Notes: generated by a model not told the origin, from the sequence alone. A DNA stretch of 64,000 nt from Lysobacterales bacterium (GCA_014946745.1 JADCRD010000001.1:2974427-3038426); one strand, 5' to 3'; positions 25,051 through 35,300 are shown, counted from the stretch's first letter. Program-made: numbers and translations.

Positions 25051-25848
25051 ATGCGCACCTGGTGCATTGCCAACCAGAAGGGCGGCGTCGGCAAGACCAC
25101 GTCCACGCTCGCGATCGGCGCCTGTCTGGCCGAGCGTGGATTCCGCACGCTGATGGTTGATCTCGATCCTCACGCCTCGCTCTCGCGCTGGCTGGAAGTT
25201 CCTGAGGATCCGCCCCCGCCCGGCGTGTTCGAACTGTTCGCCGACGTGCCGCCGCCGCTGGTAACGCTGGCCACGCCCAGCGGCCAGCCGGGGCTCGATC
25301 TGCTGCCCGGCCAGCCGGGGCTGGCCACGCTGGAGCGGCAGAGCGCCACGCGCCAGGGATTGGGGCGCGCGCTGGTCCGCGCTTTTGCCGGTCAGCATCG
25401 CTACGACTACGCCCTGCTTGACTGCCCGCCGACGCTGGGCGTGCTGATGGTCGCCGCGCTGGCCGCCGCCGATGCGCTGATCATTCCCACGCAAACCGAA
25501 CCGCTGGCTCTGCATGGGCTGAACGCGATGCTGCGCACCGCCGAGATGGTGCAGCGCTCGCGCCGCGCTCCGGTGCCGGTGCGCATCGTGCCCACCCTGT
25601 TCGACAAGCGCACCCGCGCTGCCGTCGACAGCCTCGGCGAGCTGCGCAACCGCCACGGCGAGGCCGTGTGGGATGAAGAGATCCCCGTCGATACCCGGCT
25701 GCGCGAAGCCAGCCGGCAGGCGCTGACGCCGTCATCGCTCGGCGCCAGCGCGCGCGGCGCCAGCGCCTACATGCGCCTGACCGACTGGCTGGTGACCGCT
25801 GACCTGAAGGCCGCCGCCGACGCCCCCACCCGAGGCAGCACGCCATGA
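25051..25848 (+). CDS. ParA-family ATPase of the chemotaxis operon (ParC-like)
   Basis: The 265-residue protein has the deviant Walker A KGGVGKTTST starting at Lys10, MVDLDPHASLSRWL and LLDCPPTLGVLMVAAL, as in Soj/ParA. Its place, motC-motD-ParA-CheW-like, matches the Pseudomonas and Vibrio chemotaxis operons, in which the ParA homologue (ParC) positions chemoreceptor arrays at the cell pole with ParP. It overlaps the next gene by four bases. It should not be confused with topoisomerase IV ParC. The localisation role is inferred from context. Confidence 0.85.
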   Translation: MRTWCIANQKGGVGKTTSTLAIGACLAERGFRTLMVDLDPHASLSRWLEVPEDPPPPGVFELFADVPPPLVTLATPSGQPGLDLLPGQPGLATLERQSATRQGLGRALVRAFAGQHRYDYALLDCPPTLGVLMVAALAAADALIIPTQTEPLALHGLNAMLRTAEMVQRSRRAPVPVRIVPTLFDKRTRAAVDSLGELRNRHGEAVWDEEIPVDTRLREASRQALTPSSLGASARGASAYMRLTDWLVTADLKAAADAPTRGSTP

Positions 25849-27059
25849 ACGGCAAACCCACACTGGACGATTACTTCGACGCCCTGCTCGGCGAGCCATC
25901 CGCGGCAGCCGAGCCCGTGGTCGGCCCTTCAGCGGCCGCTGCAGGGCCGGAGCAGCCGGCATCGCCACCGCCGCAACCGCCGGCGCAGACCGACGCGCCG
26001 CAGGCCGCCGCAGCGCCCGCTGCCGCTGCCGCTGCCGCTGCCGCAGTCGTCAGCGCACCGCTCGGCGCGCCGCTCGACGAGCTTGAGGCCGTGTTCGAAC
26101 AGGCCCACGCCGAAGCCAAGGCGGCCGGCGTGTTCAACCAGGCGCCCAGCACACCCGCACCCGCCGCGCCGCTGGGCGATCCCCTCGACGAGCTTGAGGC
26201 CGTGTTCGAGCAGGCCCATGCCGCGGCGAAGGCCTCTGGCGTGTTCAACCAGGCGCCCACCACAGCCGCGCCCGCCGCGCCGCTGGGCGATCCCCTCGAC
26301 GAGCTTGAGGCCGTGTTCGAACAGGCCCATGCCGACGCCAAAAAGGCCGGTGTGTTCCAGCAGACGCCTGCCGCCCCGCCCAAGAGCGCGGGCAACAGCG
26401 AGCTGGACGAACTCGAAGCCGCCTTCGAGGCGGCGGCCGAAGCCGCTCGCAGCGCACGTCAGGCGGCTGTGGCGGCCGCGCCCCCACTGCCCAGCCGTGC
26501 GCCCCTGCCGGGCCCCGCCGAGGTGCCGCCGCAGCACGGCGTGCTGAAGCCGCAGCTGGCCAAGCGCAGCGAAGCCATGCGCCGCCGGCTTGCGCGCCGG
26601 CGCCAGGTGGAGGTGTCCGAAGACGCCCCGATCGCGGTCGAGAAGTTCCACCGCTGGCTGCGCTTCCAGATGGGCGGGCAGAGCTACGCCGTCGAGCTGC
26701 TGAAGGTGCAGGAAGTGCAGCGCGTGCCGGACATCCTGCCGGTGCGCGGCGCGTCGTCGCACGTGATGGGGGTGATGAACCTGCGCGGCCAGATCATCGC
26801 GGTGATTGATCTCGGCGCCTGCATCGGCCTTCCGCACGAGCCGCTGACCGAAGCCTCGCGCGTGATCGTGCTGGAAACCGAAGAAGAAACCGTCGGGCTG
26901 CTGGTCAGCGCGGTGGCCGAAGTGATCTCGCTGTCCGAGCGCGCCGTCGAGAACCCGGTGAGCTCGATCCCCGCCCTGCCCCGCGAAGCCCTGATCGGCA
27001 TCGCCCGCCACGGCAGCCACATGAGCGTGCTGCTGGATGCGACGGTCTTTCTTCGGTGA
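25845..27059 (+). CDS. ParP-like protein: repeat-rich N-terminus plus CheW domain
   Basis: The 404-residue protein has an Ala/Pro-rich start, three near-identical 37-residue repeats (residues about 71-181, each with LDELEAVFEQAH and GVF.Q) and a fourth degenerate one (LDELEAAFEAAAEAARSA). A basic segment (RRRLARRRQVEV) follows, then a CheW domain (about 265-404; FQMGGQSYAVELLKVQEVQR, GVMNLRGQIIAVIDLG). Position next to the ParA-like gene fits ParP, which couples the ParA to CheA/MCP arrays. ParP N-termini bind ParC in Vibrio; here the repeats may multiply that contact. It is the last gene before an inverted heptamer repeat. Confidence 0.85.
   Translation: MNGKPTLDDYFDALLGEPSAAAEPVVGPSAAAAGPEQPASPPPQPPAQTDAPQAAAAPAAAAAAAAAVVSAPLGAPLDELEAVFEQAHAEAKAAGVFNQAPSTPAPAAPLGDPLDELEAVFEQAHAAAKASGVFNQAPTTAAPAAPLGDPLDELEAVFEQAHADAKKAGVFQQTPAAPPKSAGNSELDELEAAFEAAAEAARSARQAAVAAAPPLPSRAPLPGPAEVPPQHGVLKPQLAKRSEAMRRRLARRRQVEVSEDAPIAVEKFHRWLRFQMGGQSYAVELLKVQEVQRVPDILPVRGASSHVMGVMNLRGQIIAVIDLGACIGLPHEPLTEASRVIVLETEEETVGLLVSAVAEVISLSERAVENPVSSIPALPREALIGIARHGSHMSVLLDATVFLR
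26055..26387 (+). repeat. three 111-bp in-frame tandem repeats within the ParP-like gene
   Basis: Units run 26055-26165, 26166-26276 and 26277-26387, each 37 codons, with the LDELEAVFEQAH codons almost unchanged at the DNA level. A fourth, decayed unit starts at 26388. The high similarity suggests recent expansion. Confidence 0.85.
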
Positions 27060-27063
27060 AGCG

Positions 27064-27217
27064 GGGATTCGGGATTCGGGATTCGGGATTCGGGATTCGT
27101 TGAAGCAGGCCTCGCCGCGCCATGCCTCCCGGCCAGCCCGGACGGCCGAGCGCCCGTTACCCCAAGCCTCGCGTGCGCACGCTCCTCCGAATCCCCAATC
27201 CCTAATCCCCAATCCCC
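27064..27217. repeat. heptamer inverted-repeat element E1
   Basis: Five tandem GGGATTC units (27064-27098) are matched about 90 bases later by four NAATCCC units (27189-27216) in reverse orientation. In RNA the arms could pair. It lies just after the first chemotaxis operon and could act in its 3' end. Confidence 0.8.
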
Positions 27218-27250
27218 GCTCTCAAGCGCCGCAATCCCGTCACAGACCGC

Positions 27251-27268
27251 CCGGCACGCCACTTGCCT
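27251..27268 (+). promoter_or_regulatory. sigma54 (RpoN) promoter of the STAS-cheY-cheA operon
   Basis: CCGGCACGCCACTTGCCT carries the sigma54 elements with GG at 27253-27254 and GC at 27265-27266, exactly ten bases apart. The STAS gene starts 63 bases downstream. The left half is identical to the fliL promoter at 9873. Confidence 0.8.
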
Positions 27269-27330
27269 AAGCATCGTCACGGGCTACCGCGGTTCGCGGC
27301 AGACCACGCATCGAGGCCCTGAGCACCGCC

Positions 27331-27606
27331 ATGAGCACGATCCAGATCCCCGAAGACCTCGGCATTGAAGCCGCTGAGCCCCTGTTGGAACAGCTGCGCG
27401 GTGAGGCCAAGGGCAAGAAGCCGCTGAAGCTCGACGGCAGCAAGGTCAATCGCCTGCACGCGGCCTCGCTGCAGGTGCTCGCCGCCCTGGTGCTGCAGCG
27501 GCGTGGCGCCGGGCTTGAAACCCAGATCGAAAATCCCTCGGACGAGTTCAAGGCCGCGGCGCGCATCTGCGGCCTGGGCGGCCTGTTCGGTTGGTCCTCC
27601 CCCTGA
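27331..27606 (+). CDS. STAS-domain protein leading the second chemosensory operon
   Basis: The 91-residue single-domain protein has the STAS pattern: IQIPEDLGIEAAEPLLEQLR, then LKLDGSKVNRLHAASLQVLA where the conserved Asp-x-Ser and following Ser lie, and LETQIENPSDEFKAAARICG. Such proteins bind partner kinases or membranes, sometimes under Ser phosphorylation; no cognate anti-sigma kinase gene is present. It sits 22 bases before cheY2 behind a sigma54 promoter, so it is probably part of this signalling system. Its partner is unknown. Confidence 0.8.
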   Translation: MSTIQIPEDLGIEAAEPLLEQLRGEAKGKKPLKLDGSKVNRLHAASLQVLAALVLQRRGAGLETQIENPSDEFKAAARICGLGGLFGWSSP

Positions 27607-27627
27607 TACGCATACGGAGTACGCGCA

Positions 27628-27996
27628 ATGAGTGGTGCACGCATTTTGGCCGTGGATGATTCCGCATCGATGCGGCAGATGGTCGCTTTCGCGCTGCGTT
27701 CCGCCGGCTGGGAGGTCGAAGAGGCCGAAGACGGCGTGGTCGCACTGGAGAAGGCGAAAGGCGCGAAGTTCAACTGCGTCGTCGCTGACGTCAACATGCC
27801 GAACATGGACGGCATCACCCTGATCCGGCACCTGCGCCAGCTGCCCGACTACAAGTTCACGCCGCTGCTGATGCTGACCACCGAGGCCGGCATGGACAAA
27901 AAGCAGGAAGGCAAGGCCGCCGGTGCCACCGGCTGGATCGTCAAGCCTTTCGACCCCGACCAGCTGATCGCGACCATCCGCAAAGTGATGGGGTGA
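27628..27996 (+). CDS. cheY: CheY-type response regulator (second)
   Basis: The 122-residue receiver has Asp10-Asp11, phospho-acceptor Asp54 (VVADVNMPNMDG), TTEAGMDKK and Lys106 (GWIVKPFDP). It has no output domain. By position it is the partner of the CheA at 28004. The TTEA and GKAAGATGWIVKPF segments are typical of CheY proteins next to a STAS/CheA pair. Whether it acts on FliM or elsewhere cannot be read from the sequence. Confidence 0.9.
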   Translation: MSGARILAVDDSASMRQMVAFALRSAGWEVEEAEDGVVALEKAKGAKFNCVVADVNMPNMDGITLIRHLRQLPDYKFTPLLMLTTEAGMDKKQEGKAAGATGWIVKPFDPDQLIATIRKVMG

Positions 27997-28003
27997 GGCC
28001 GCC

Positions 28004-30100
28004 ATGCCCATCGACATGAAGCAGTTCCAGGCGGTCTTCTTCGCCGAAAGCCGGGAAGGCCTCGATGCAATGGAGTCCGGCCTGCTCAGCCTGGAGTCGT
28101 CGGGCAACGATCCGGACACGATCAACACCATCTTCCGCGCGGCCCACTCGATCAAGGGCGGCGCAGCCACGTTCGGCTTCTCCGCGATTACCGGCACAAC
28201 CCATCTGCTGGAGACCCTGCTCGATCAGGTGCGCGCGGGCAAGCGGGAGATCAGCCCCGAGCTGTCGGACGCGCTGCTGGCCTCGGTCGACGTGCTGCGC
28301 GACCTGCTGGTGGCCGCCGAGACCGGAGACCCCGACGACACAGCCCCCTGCGCCGAGCTCAACCGCCGCCTGTCCGCCCTGCTTGAAGCCGGTGCTCCGG
28401 CCGCAGCGGCGCCAAAGGCGGCAGGCGCACCGGCAGCCGCCAGCGCGGCCCCCGCATCGAGCGGCTGGCGCGTCAGCTTCGCCCCCCATCCCAATCTGTT
28501 CATCACCGGCAACGACCCGCTGCGCATTCTGCGCGAGCTCGATCGCCTGGGTGGGCTGACGTCGGAATGCGATGCCTCGCAGCTGCCCGCGCTCGACGCC
28601 CTGGAGGCAGTGACCTCGTACCTGCGCTGGACCCTGACCCTGCCGGCCAGCGTCAAGCAGGCGGCCATCGCCGACGCTTTCGCCTGGGTCGAAGACGAGT
28701 GCGACCTCAGCATCGAGGCGATGACATCGGCTGCGCCTGCACCTGCGCCCGCCGCACCCGCGCCTGCGCCCGTCGCCGCACCCGCAGCTCCGGTCGCGAC
28801 CGCCGCTGAAGCGCTGCCGGTGCCGGCCAAGAGCGCCGACATCGTGCCGATGCCGCAGGCCGGCGAGCGCAAGGACATCGCCAAACCAGGCGCAGCGGGC
28901 GCCAAGGCCGAGCGCCCTGCGGCCGAGGTCGACAGCTCGATTCGCGTCAGCATTTCCAAAGTGGATGCGCTGATCAATCTGGTCGGTGAGCTGGTCATCA
29001 CCCAGGCCATGCTGCGCCAGCAGTCGCACAGCCTTGACCCGAGCCAGCACGAGAAGCTGCTGAACGGCCTGACCCTGCTGGACCGCAACACCCGCGACCT
29101 GCAGGAAGCGGTGATGAGCGTGCGCATGCTGCCGGTGGAGTTCGTGTTCTCGCGCTTCCCGCGCATGGTCCGCGACCTCGCCACGCGACTGAGCAAAAAG
29201 GTCAACCTGCGCACCTTCGGTGAGGGCACCGAGCTGGACAAGGGCGTCATCGAACGCATCGTCGACCCGCTGGTGCATCTGGTGCGCAACTCGGTCGACC
29301 ACGGGCTCGAAACGCCCGAAGAGCGCGAGGCTGCAGGCAAGGATCCGGTCGGCACGGTAGAGCTGGGCGCCTCGCATCAGGGCGGCCACATCGTCATCGA
29401 AATCACCGACGACGGCCGCGGCCTCAACCGCGAGCGCATCCTGCGCAAGGCGATGGAGCGCGGCCTGCCCGCCCATGAAGGCATGGCCGATGCCGACGTC
29501 TGGCAGCTGATCTTCCACCCCGGCCTGTCGACCGCTGAACAGGTGACCGACGTGTCGGGGCGTGGCGTTGGCATGGACGTGGTGAAGTCCAACATCTCCG
29601 AGCTGGGCGGCGAGATCGACATTGAAAGCCACCCCGGCGAGGGCACCCGCGTCACCATCCGACTGCCGCTGACACTGGCCATCCTCGACGGCATGACCGT
29701 TGCGGTGGGTGGAGAAACTTTCGTCCTGCCGCTCGGCTACGTCATCGAAGCCATGCAGCCCGATCTGCAGGAGATCCGCAGCGTGCACGGCAGCGGCAAG
29801 GTGCTGAAGGTGCGCGGCGACTACCTGCCCCTGGTCAATCTGGCCGAGTTCTATCGCCTGGGCGATGCGCGCCTGGATGAGAGCAGCCTGGTCGTGGTGG
29901 TCGAAGGCGCCGGCCGAAAGCTGGCGCTGGTGGTCGACGAGCTGCTGGGCCAGCAGCAGGTGGTCGTCAAGAACCTCGAAGCCAACTACCGACGTATTCC
30001 TGCCGTGTCGGGGGCCACCATCCTGGGCGACGGCCGCGTGGCCCTGATTGTCGACATCGGTGGCCTGGTTCGAGCGCTGGCCACCAGCGCCGCGGCCTGA
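28004..30100 (+). CDS. cheA: chemotaxis histidine kinase CheA (second)
   Basis: The 698-residue protein has an Hpt domain with His48 ([15 protein letters not shown]), an extra domain (about 150-240; [32 protein letters not shown]), an Ala/Pro linker, dimer helices ([20 protein letters not shown]), the ATPase domain ([40 protein letters not shown]) and a CheW-like domain (about 560-690). It is clearly distinct from CheA at 21485 and belongs to the type with a PHP..F..GNDP domain between Hpt and linker. It is followed by an MCP and cheW in the same direction. Confidence 0.95.
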   Translation: MPIDMKQFQAVFFAESREGLDAMESGLLSLESSGNDPDTINTIFRAAHSIKGGAATFGFSAITGTTHLLETLLDQVRAGKREISPELSDALLASVDVLRDLLVAAETGDPDDTAPCAELNRRLSALLEAGAPAAAAPKAAGAPAAASAAPASSGWRVSFAPHPNLFITGNDPLRILRELDRLGGLTSECDASQLPALDALEAVTSYLRWTLTLPASVKQAAIADAFAWVEDECDLSIEAMTSAAPAPAPAAPAPAPVAAPAAPVATAAEALPVPAKSADIVPMPQAGERKDIAKPGAAGAKAERPAAEVDSSIRVSISKVDALINLVGELVITQAMLRQQSHSLDPSQHEKLLNGLTLLDRNTRDLQEAVMSVRMLPVEFVFSRFPRMVRDLATRLSKKVNLRTFGEGTELDKGVIERIVDPLVHLVRNSVDHGLETPEEREAAGKDPVGTVELGASHQGGHIVIEITDDGRGLNRERILRKAMERGLPAHEGMADADVWQLIFHPGLSTAEQVTDVSGRGVGMDVVKSNISELGGEIDIESHPGEGTRVTIRLPLTLAILDGMTVAVGGETFVLPLGYVIEAMQPDLQEIRSVHGSGKVLKVRGDYLPLVNLAEFYRLGDARLDESSLVVVVEGAGRKLALVVDELLGQQQVVVKNLEANYRRIPAVSGATILGDGRVALIVDIGGLVRALATSAAA

Positions 30101-30126
30101 GGCCGCCTCGCCGCTTTCCCACGGTG

Positions 30127-30148
30127 GCCGCAGCGCGATCGCTGCGGC
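30127..30148 (+). other. intercistronic hairpin between cheA2 and MCP
   Basis: A perfect stem GCCGCAGCG/CGCTGCGGC with a CGAT loop lies in the 73-base gap. There is no T-run, so it is more likely a stability or attenuation element than a terminator, if functional at all. Confidence 0.4.
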
Positions 30149-30173
30149 GCCCCCGCAGCCGGGAACCGAACGC

Positions 30174-32936
30174 ATGGCACACCCTGCAGTCACTCGAATC
30201 GCCGCCGCGCTCCGCGCGGCCCGCGAGCGGCTGATCCCCACCGCCCGACGCGCCTGGCAGCGCCTGCGCCAAGGCGGCCTGGTGCGTCAGGCCTCGACGC
30301 TGTTCCGCAGTTCGCTGGGCTTGCGGCTGGCCACCGTGGTCGCTGCGGGCGTGCTCACGGTGCTGGCCAGCACCACCCTCGTGGTCGGCTGGCGAGCCGC
30401 AGGCGCGCTGACCCAGCGCTCGGTGGACCAGCTCGATACCGCGCTCGACGTCGGCGAACGCCTGCTCGCCACCTACGACAACACCCTGCGGGACAGCGCC
30501 AGTCGCATGTACGACACCTTCCTCGCCTTCCTGCCCGAGGAAGACGTCGAACGCATGGATGACGAGATGCATGCGGCTGGCGAGCTCGAGCTGCCCGCGC
30601 TGTACATGGGCGAGACCCTGCTGAACGGCAATGACGACCCGGTGGACCGCTTCGAGCTGGCCACCAACGGCGTCGCGATGATCATACAGCTTCATGAAGG
30701 GCGCTTCGTTCGCATCAGCACCAACCTGCGCGACGACTCCGCATTCCGAGCCATCGGCAGCACGCTGCCCGAGGATCATCCGGCCCATGCGGCCCTGCTG
30801 GCCGGCGAAAACTGGAGCGGCCAGGTCGATCTGTTCGGCACCAACTACATCGCTTACTACAGCCCGGTCAGCTACTTCGACCCCTCCACCGGCGCCAGCG
30901 ACGAGATCGTCGCGGCGTTCGGGGTCGCCTTCGACTACGCCGAGACCCTCGAAGCGCTCAAACAGTCGCTGAGCGAAACCGAACTGGGCGTCGACGGCTA
31001 CTTCATCGCGATCAACGTGCGCGAAGGCGAAAGCTTCGGCCTGATCGAGCTGCACCCGGAACTGCAGGGGCAGCGGATCGCCGACCTGGAGGACGCCGAT
31101 CTGCGCGCCGCGCTCGAAGCACTCGCGACGGGCGATGTCGAGGAGGAATATCGCTTGGACCTGAAGTCGCGCAGCGGCGAAGCGCAGACCATGGTGGCCA
31201 AGGTCCGCGACTTCCCAGCCTTTGGCTGGCGTCTGGTGGCGCTGGAGTCGCGCAGCGCGGCCATCAGCGCGGCGCTGGGCCTGCTCAGCACGATGTCGGT
31301 GCTGGCGGTGCTGGCGCTGGCCTTTCTGGTGCTGGGCCTGCGTTGGATCGCGCGCCGTCTGGTCACCGAACCCCTGGGCGAGGCCGTGCAGGCGGTCGAA
31401 GCCGTCGCCTCCGGCAACCTCGACGTGGCGCTGCGCACCGACCGCGAGGATGAAGTGGGTCGCCTCTATGGCGCGATGACCCGCATGAGTGCGCAGATCA
31501 AGGAACGGATGGAGGCCGAGCGCCGCATCGCGAAGCAGAATCTGGGCATTCGTCTCGCCCTCGACCAGGCCAGCGTGGGCGCCCTCATCGCCGACAACGA
31601 GCTTCGCATCGGCTACGCCAACCCGGTGGCGCAGCGGCTCCTGGCCCAGCGCGCCGAAGCGATCCGCGCGGTCACCCCGGACTTCGACCCGGAGGCCCTG
31701 ATCGGCAGCCCGCTGTCGGTGTTCTCCGACGGCCGCACCGATGTCGGCGCGTTCGCGGCCGGGCTGAGCGGATCGCAGCGCCGCGAACTCAGCTACGGCG
31801 AGGTGGTGCTGGAGCTCAGCCTGTCGCCGGTGCGCGATGAACAGGGCGAGGCCCTGGGCCTGGTCGCGGAATGGCAGGACCGCACGATCGAGCGTCAGAT
31901 CGAGCGCGAAGTGGCTTCGGTGGTCGGCGCGGCCGCCGGCGGTGATCTGGCCGTGCGCATGCAGGCCGAGGGCAAGAGCGGCTTCTACGCCCTGTTGGCC
32001 GGCAGCCTCAACCAACTCATCAGCAAGGTCGACCTGGGCATTCGCGAGATTCGCGAAGTGCTGGGAGCGCTGGCCCACGGCGACCTCTCGCACACCATCG
32101 ATGTGCAGATGGACGGCGTGTTCGGCGAGATGACGTCGGATACCAACGCCACCATCCAGCACCTGCGCGAGATCGTCGGCCAGATCCAGGCCGCGGCCGA
32201 CAGCATCAACACCGCCGCGGGCGAAATCAGCGCGGGCAACATCGACCTGTCGAACCGCACCGAACAGCAGGCGGCGTCGCTGGAGCAGACTGCGTCTTCG
32301 ATGACCGAGCTGACCGCCACCGTGCAGCAGAACGCCGAAAGCGCGCGTCAGGCGAATGTGCTGGCCGCTGGCGCCGCAGAGGTCGCCGTCAAGGGCGGCC
32401 AGGTGGTGGATGGCGTGGTGCGGGTGATGGGCGAGATCAGCACAGCGTCGAAGCAGATCGGCGACATCATCGGCACCGTCGACAGCATCGCCTTCCAAAC
32501 GAACATTCTGGCGCTGAACGCCGCGGTCGAGGCCGCTCGCGCCGGTGAGGCCGGACGCGGCTTCGCCGTGGTCGCCACCGAAGTTCGCGCACTCGCGCAG
32601 CGTTCGGCCGACGCCGCCAAGGAGATCAAGCAGCTGGTCGGCAACTCGATGGACAAGGTGGGCGCCGGCGCTCGCCTGGTGAACGACGCGGGCGCCACCA
32701 TGCAGCAGATTGTGCAGTCGGTGAAGCAGGTGACTGACCTGATCGCCGAGATTTCAGCAGCATCGGGCGAGCAGTCCCGCGGCATCGAAAAGGTCAACCA
32801 GACGGTTGGCCAGCTCGACGAAATGACCCAGCAGAACGCGGCCCTCGTCGAAGAAGCGATGGCTGCCGCGCGTTCGCTGGAGGACCAGGCCCAAGACCTC
32901 GTACAGTCCGCTGCGGCTTTCCGCCTACCCAGCTAG
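30174..32936 (+). CDS. methyl-accepting chemotaxis protein with Cache and PAS-like domains
   Basis: The 920-residue protein starts at [10 protein letters not shown]; longer frames upstream run into cheA2. Order: basic cytoplasmic start; membrane helix 1 (about 50-75); a periplasmic Cache-type sensor of about 280 residues ([32 protein letters not shown]); helix 2 ([20 protein letters not shown]); HAMP; a PAS-like segment ([20 protein letters not shown]); further HAMP-like helices; and an MA signalling domain with the hairpin tip [20 protein letters not shown]. It ends FRLPS, without a CheR-docking pentapeptide. It probably feeds the adjacent CheA2. Confidence 0.93.
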   Translation: MAHPAVTRIAAALRAARERLIPTARRAWQRLRQGGLVRQASTLFRSSLGLRLATVVAAGVLTVLASTTLVVGWRAAGALTQRSVDQLDTALDVGERLLATYDNTLRDSASRMYDTFLAFLPEEDVERMDDEMHAAGELELPALYMGETLLNGNDDPVDRFELATNGVAMIIQLHEGRFVRISTNLRDDSAFRAIGSTLPEDHPAHAALLAGENWSGQVDLFGTNYIAYYSPVSYFDPSTGASDEIVAAFGVAFDYAETLEALKQSLSETELGVDGYFIAINVREGESFGLIELHPELQGQRIADLEDADLRAALEALATGDVEEEYRLDLKSRSGEAQTMVAKVRDFPAFGWRLVALESRSAAISAALGLLSTMSVLAVLALAFLVLGLRWIARRLVTEPLGEAVQAVEAVASGNLDVALRTDREDEVGRLYGAMTRMSAQIKERMEAERRIAKQNLGIRLALDQASVGALIADNELRIGYANPVAQRLLAQRAEAIRAVTPDFDPEALIGSPLSVFSDGRTDVGAFAAGLSGSQRRELSYGEVVLELSLSPVRDEQGEALGLVAEWQDRTIERQIEREVASVVGAAAGGDLAVRMQAEGKSGFYALLAGSLNQLISKVDLGIREIREVLGALAHGDLSHTIDVQMDGVFGEMTSDTNATIQHLREIVGQIQAAADSINTAAGEISAGNIDLSNRTEQQAASLEQTASSMTELTATVQQNAESARQANVLAAGAAEVAVKGGQVVDGVVRVMGEISTASKQIGDIIGTVDSIAFQTNILALNAAVEAARAGEAGRGFAVVATEVRALAQRSADAAKEIKQLVGNSMDKVGAGARLVNDAGATMQQIVQSVKQVTDLIAEISAASGEQSRGIEKVNQTVGQLDEMTQQNAALVEEAMAAARSLEDQAQDLVQSAAAFRLPS

Positions 32937-32960
32937 CCCCCATACACGGAGACTGCATGC

Positions 32961-33464
32961 ATGAGCACCGATATCGCCAAGGCCACCGCGGCCGCCACTG
33001 AAGCCCATGCCGGCATCGGCGATGAGTACCTGACCTTCAGCCTCGGCGATGAGGAGTACGCCGTCGACATCCTCAAGGTGCAGGAGATCCGCGGCTACGA
33101 GAACGTCACGCGCTTGCCGGATTCGCCGAACTTCATCAAGGGCGTCATCAACCTGCGCGGCGTCATCGTGCCGATCGTCGATCTGCGGCTGAAGTTCGAG
33201 TTGGGCCACGCCAAGTACGACGAGCTGACGGTGATGATCATTCTGAATCTCGGCAGCCGCGTGGTCGGCATCGTGGTTGACAGCGTGTCCGATGTGGTGC
33301 GTCTGCCGGCGACCGACATCAAGCCGTCGCCGGATCTCGGCGGCGCCGTCGATACGCGCCACCTGAAGGGTGTCGCCACCGTGGCCAATCGCATGCTGCT
33401 TCTGCTCGACATCGAGCCGATGATGCTGGGCCGCGACATGTCCCTGACCGACGCCGCAGCCTGA
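32961..33464 (+). CDS. cheW: chemotaxis coupling protein CheW
   Basis: The 167-residue protein is a single CheW domain: [60 protein letters not shown] and [19 protein letters not shown]. It links MCPs to CheA. It follows the MCP by 24 bases. A close paralogue lies at 37733-38245; the EIRGYENVT region is identical even at the DNA level. Confidence 0.95.
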   Translation: MSTDIAKATAAATEAHAGIGDEYLTFSLGDEEYAVDILKVQEIRGYENVTRLPDSPNFIKGVINLRGVIVPIVDLRLKFELGHAKYDELTVMIILNLGSRVVGIVVDSVSDVVRLPATDIKPSPDLGGAVDTRHLKGVATVANRMLLLLDIEPMMLGRDMSLTDAAA

Positions 33465-34126
33465 GGGCCGCTTGCGCGGCGGCTTGGGGCCGCGCATGCC
33501 GCCGCCGAGCCGCGGCCCGCGCAGTTCACGCACCACCCCTCAACCGTCCACAGCGCCCATGCCGCCAGGCGGCCGGGCGCAGGCCTACGTCGCATCGGTG
33601 TGAGCCCCACTGAGGGCAATCGCGGCACGCCATTCGATGTGGCGCGGCGCCTGAGTACGACGGCGTTGCGCACGCCCATCCTGGGCGTAGTCTTCGCGGC
33701 GCGAGGGCGGCACCCAAGGCAAGACGGATCACGTCCATCCTGGCCTCAATCCGTGGTCACCAGTCCAGCACAGGTCCAGACTCGTTCGGCCGCCACGCGG
33801 CGACGCTGAGATCTTCAGCGTTGCCTCAAGGCGACGCTCTCGCAGACAGCATCTACGCTCCGCCTCTCGACCATCGCACGCCGATGTGTCAACGCGACGC
33901 CGCACGCGATAGCGCGAGCAGAAGCAGCGGCAGCGCCTGCGCCTGCGGCTGCGGCTGCGCCAGAGTCGATGCGTGGGCATCCGCTTGCAGCCGCGGCACT
34001 TACGCGCAGCTCGGGCACGGCGCGGCTGCGCAAGCCTCGCGAATCCGTCAGCGCATCAGCGCAACGTCAAGGCGCAGCTCTTGCACTAGCAGCGCAGGCA
34101 CACCAGACCCCGACGAGGCGCGCACG
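33465..34126. other. long gap after cheW, one decayed palindromic repeat
   Basis: These 662 bases contain no credible gene. A decayed copy of the palindromic repeat lies at 33749-33790, followed by a 7-base stem ACGCTGA/TCAGCGT near 33807 that includes the reverse of the GGCAACGCTGAA motif seen beside copy C. The porin promoter must be here but was not recognised. Confidence 0.5.
33749..33790. repeat. palindromic repeat unit, copy D (decayed)
   Basis: ATCCGTGGTC is followed by AGTCC and GACTCG in the same spacing as copies A2 and C, but with several mismatches in the arms. TTCAGCGTTGCC nearby is the reverse complement of the copy C flank. Confidence 0.45.
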
Positions 34127-35224
34127 ATGAAGAGCCCCCTTTCGCTGCTGAGCCTTGCGCTGTGCGCAGGCCTCGGCTGTTCAACTGTGCAGGCCCAAGC
34201 GCTGCCCCAAGGCTGGACACTTACGCCCACACTCAGTGCCAACTACGACTGGCTGCGCGTGGATGAAGACACGCGCAGCTTTCCCGACGCGCGCGACTTC
34301 CGCCGCGCGCGCATCGGCGTCACGATCCGCTCCGGCGAACGCTGGCAGCTGCGCGCCGAGCATGATGTTGAAGAGCGCACGGCTCCGGAAGCCAGCCTGC
34401 AGATCTTTCTCAGCGGCGGTCGACACCTGCGCTTCGGCCAGTTCAAGCATCCCTTTCTGCTCGACGATGTGATCAACGAGCGGCAGACGCCGCTGATGGA
34501 GCAGTCGCTGGCCACCACCTACGCGGTGGCGCGACGACTCGGCATCGCTTACGGGCAGTCGGACGAGCGGCACAGCTTCGATATCTCGCTGTTCGACAAG
34601 CGGCTTGACGGTCGCTTCGAGGGCACGGGCTTGGCAGCGCGCTACACGCGCGTGCTGCGCCGCGACAGCGCGGGGCTTCTGCATCTGGGCGCCTCGCTCG
34701 CGCTGGACGATCCACGCGCGGACAGCGCGCGCTGGAGCACCCGTCCAGAGTCGGGCATCGCAAGCGTGTCCCTGGTGGATACCGGCACCTTTGCTGGTGT
34801 TGATACCAACCAGCGCTTCGCGGCCGAAGCGCTGTGGCTGCACAACGCGTGGTCGATCCAGGCCGAGCACGCCATCGGGCGCAGCACGCGCTCCGGCCTC
34901 GGCGACTTCAGCTCGGACGCGAGCTATGCCCTGCTGAGCTGGTCGCCCACCGGCCACGCCCGCAGCTACAAGTCCGGCGTGGTGGGCTCACCGAAGGCCG
35001 GCGAGGGCGAGACGCCCTGGGAGCTGTTCGTCCGCTACAGCCGGGTCGACCTGGACGACGCGCCGGTGCTGGGCGGCGTCGAGCGCGACTGGACGGCCGG
35101 CGCCACCTGGTACGTGCACCCGAACGTGCGCCTGCTGGCGAACTACACCCACGTCGACAGCCGCCGCCGCGGCGTGGTCGACAACCCCGATCTGTTCCAG
35201 TTCCGGATTCAGTTGACCTACTGA
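34127..35224 (+). CDS. OprP/OprO-like phosphate-selective porin family protein
   Basis: The 365-residue protein has a Sec signal peptide (cut after VQA, residue 23) and a beta-barrel pattern: alternating strands, [60 protein letters not shown] and the C-terminal aromatic end FQFRIQLTY. These are hallmarks of the OprP/OprO porin family, which passes phosphate or polyphosphate in Pseudomonas. The specific solute here is not proven. It sits between two chemosensory gene pairs on the same strand, 76 bases before an MCP gene. Confidence 0.8.
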   Translation: MKSPLSLLSLALCAGLGCSTVQAQALPQGWTLTPTLSANYDWLRVDEDTRSFPDARDFRRARIGVTIRSGERWQLRAEHDVEERTAPEASLQIFLSGGRHLRFGQFKHPFLLDDVINERQTPLMEQSLATTYAVARRLGIAYGQSDERHSFDISLFDKRLDGRFEGTGLAARYTRVLRRDSAGLLHLGASLALDDPRADSARWSTRPESGIASVSLVDTGTFAGVDTNQRFAAEALWLHNAWSIQAEHAIGRSTRSGLGDFSSDASYALLSWSPTGHARSYKSGVVGSPKAGEGETPWELFVRYSRVDLDDAPVLGGVERDWTAGATWYVHPNVRLLANYTHVDSRRRGVVDNPDLFQFRIQLTY

Positions 35225-35300
35225 ACGGACGCCGCCGCCGAGTCCAAGCTTTGTCACCGCAAGAGCCGCCATCCCAGGGATCGCGGCAAGGAGCCCCCCA

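Noticed and set aside
27064-27217. CRISPR array
   Set aside because: The repeats are 7-base units without spacers and occur as inverted arms at many sites; no cas genes are present.
33465-33540. Intrinsic terminator after cheW at 33464
   Set aside because: GC-rich arms can pair (GGCCGCG/CGCGGCC) but the loop is long and there is no T-run.
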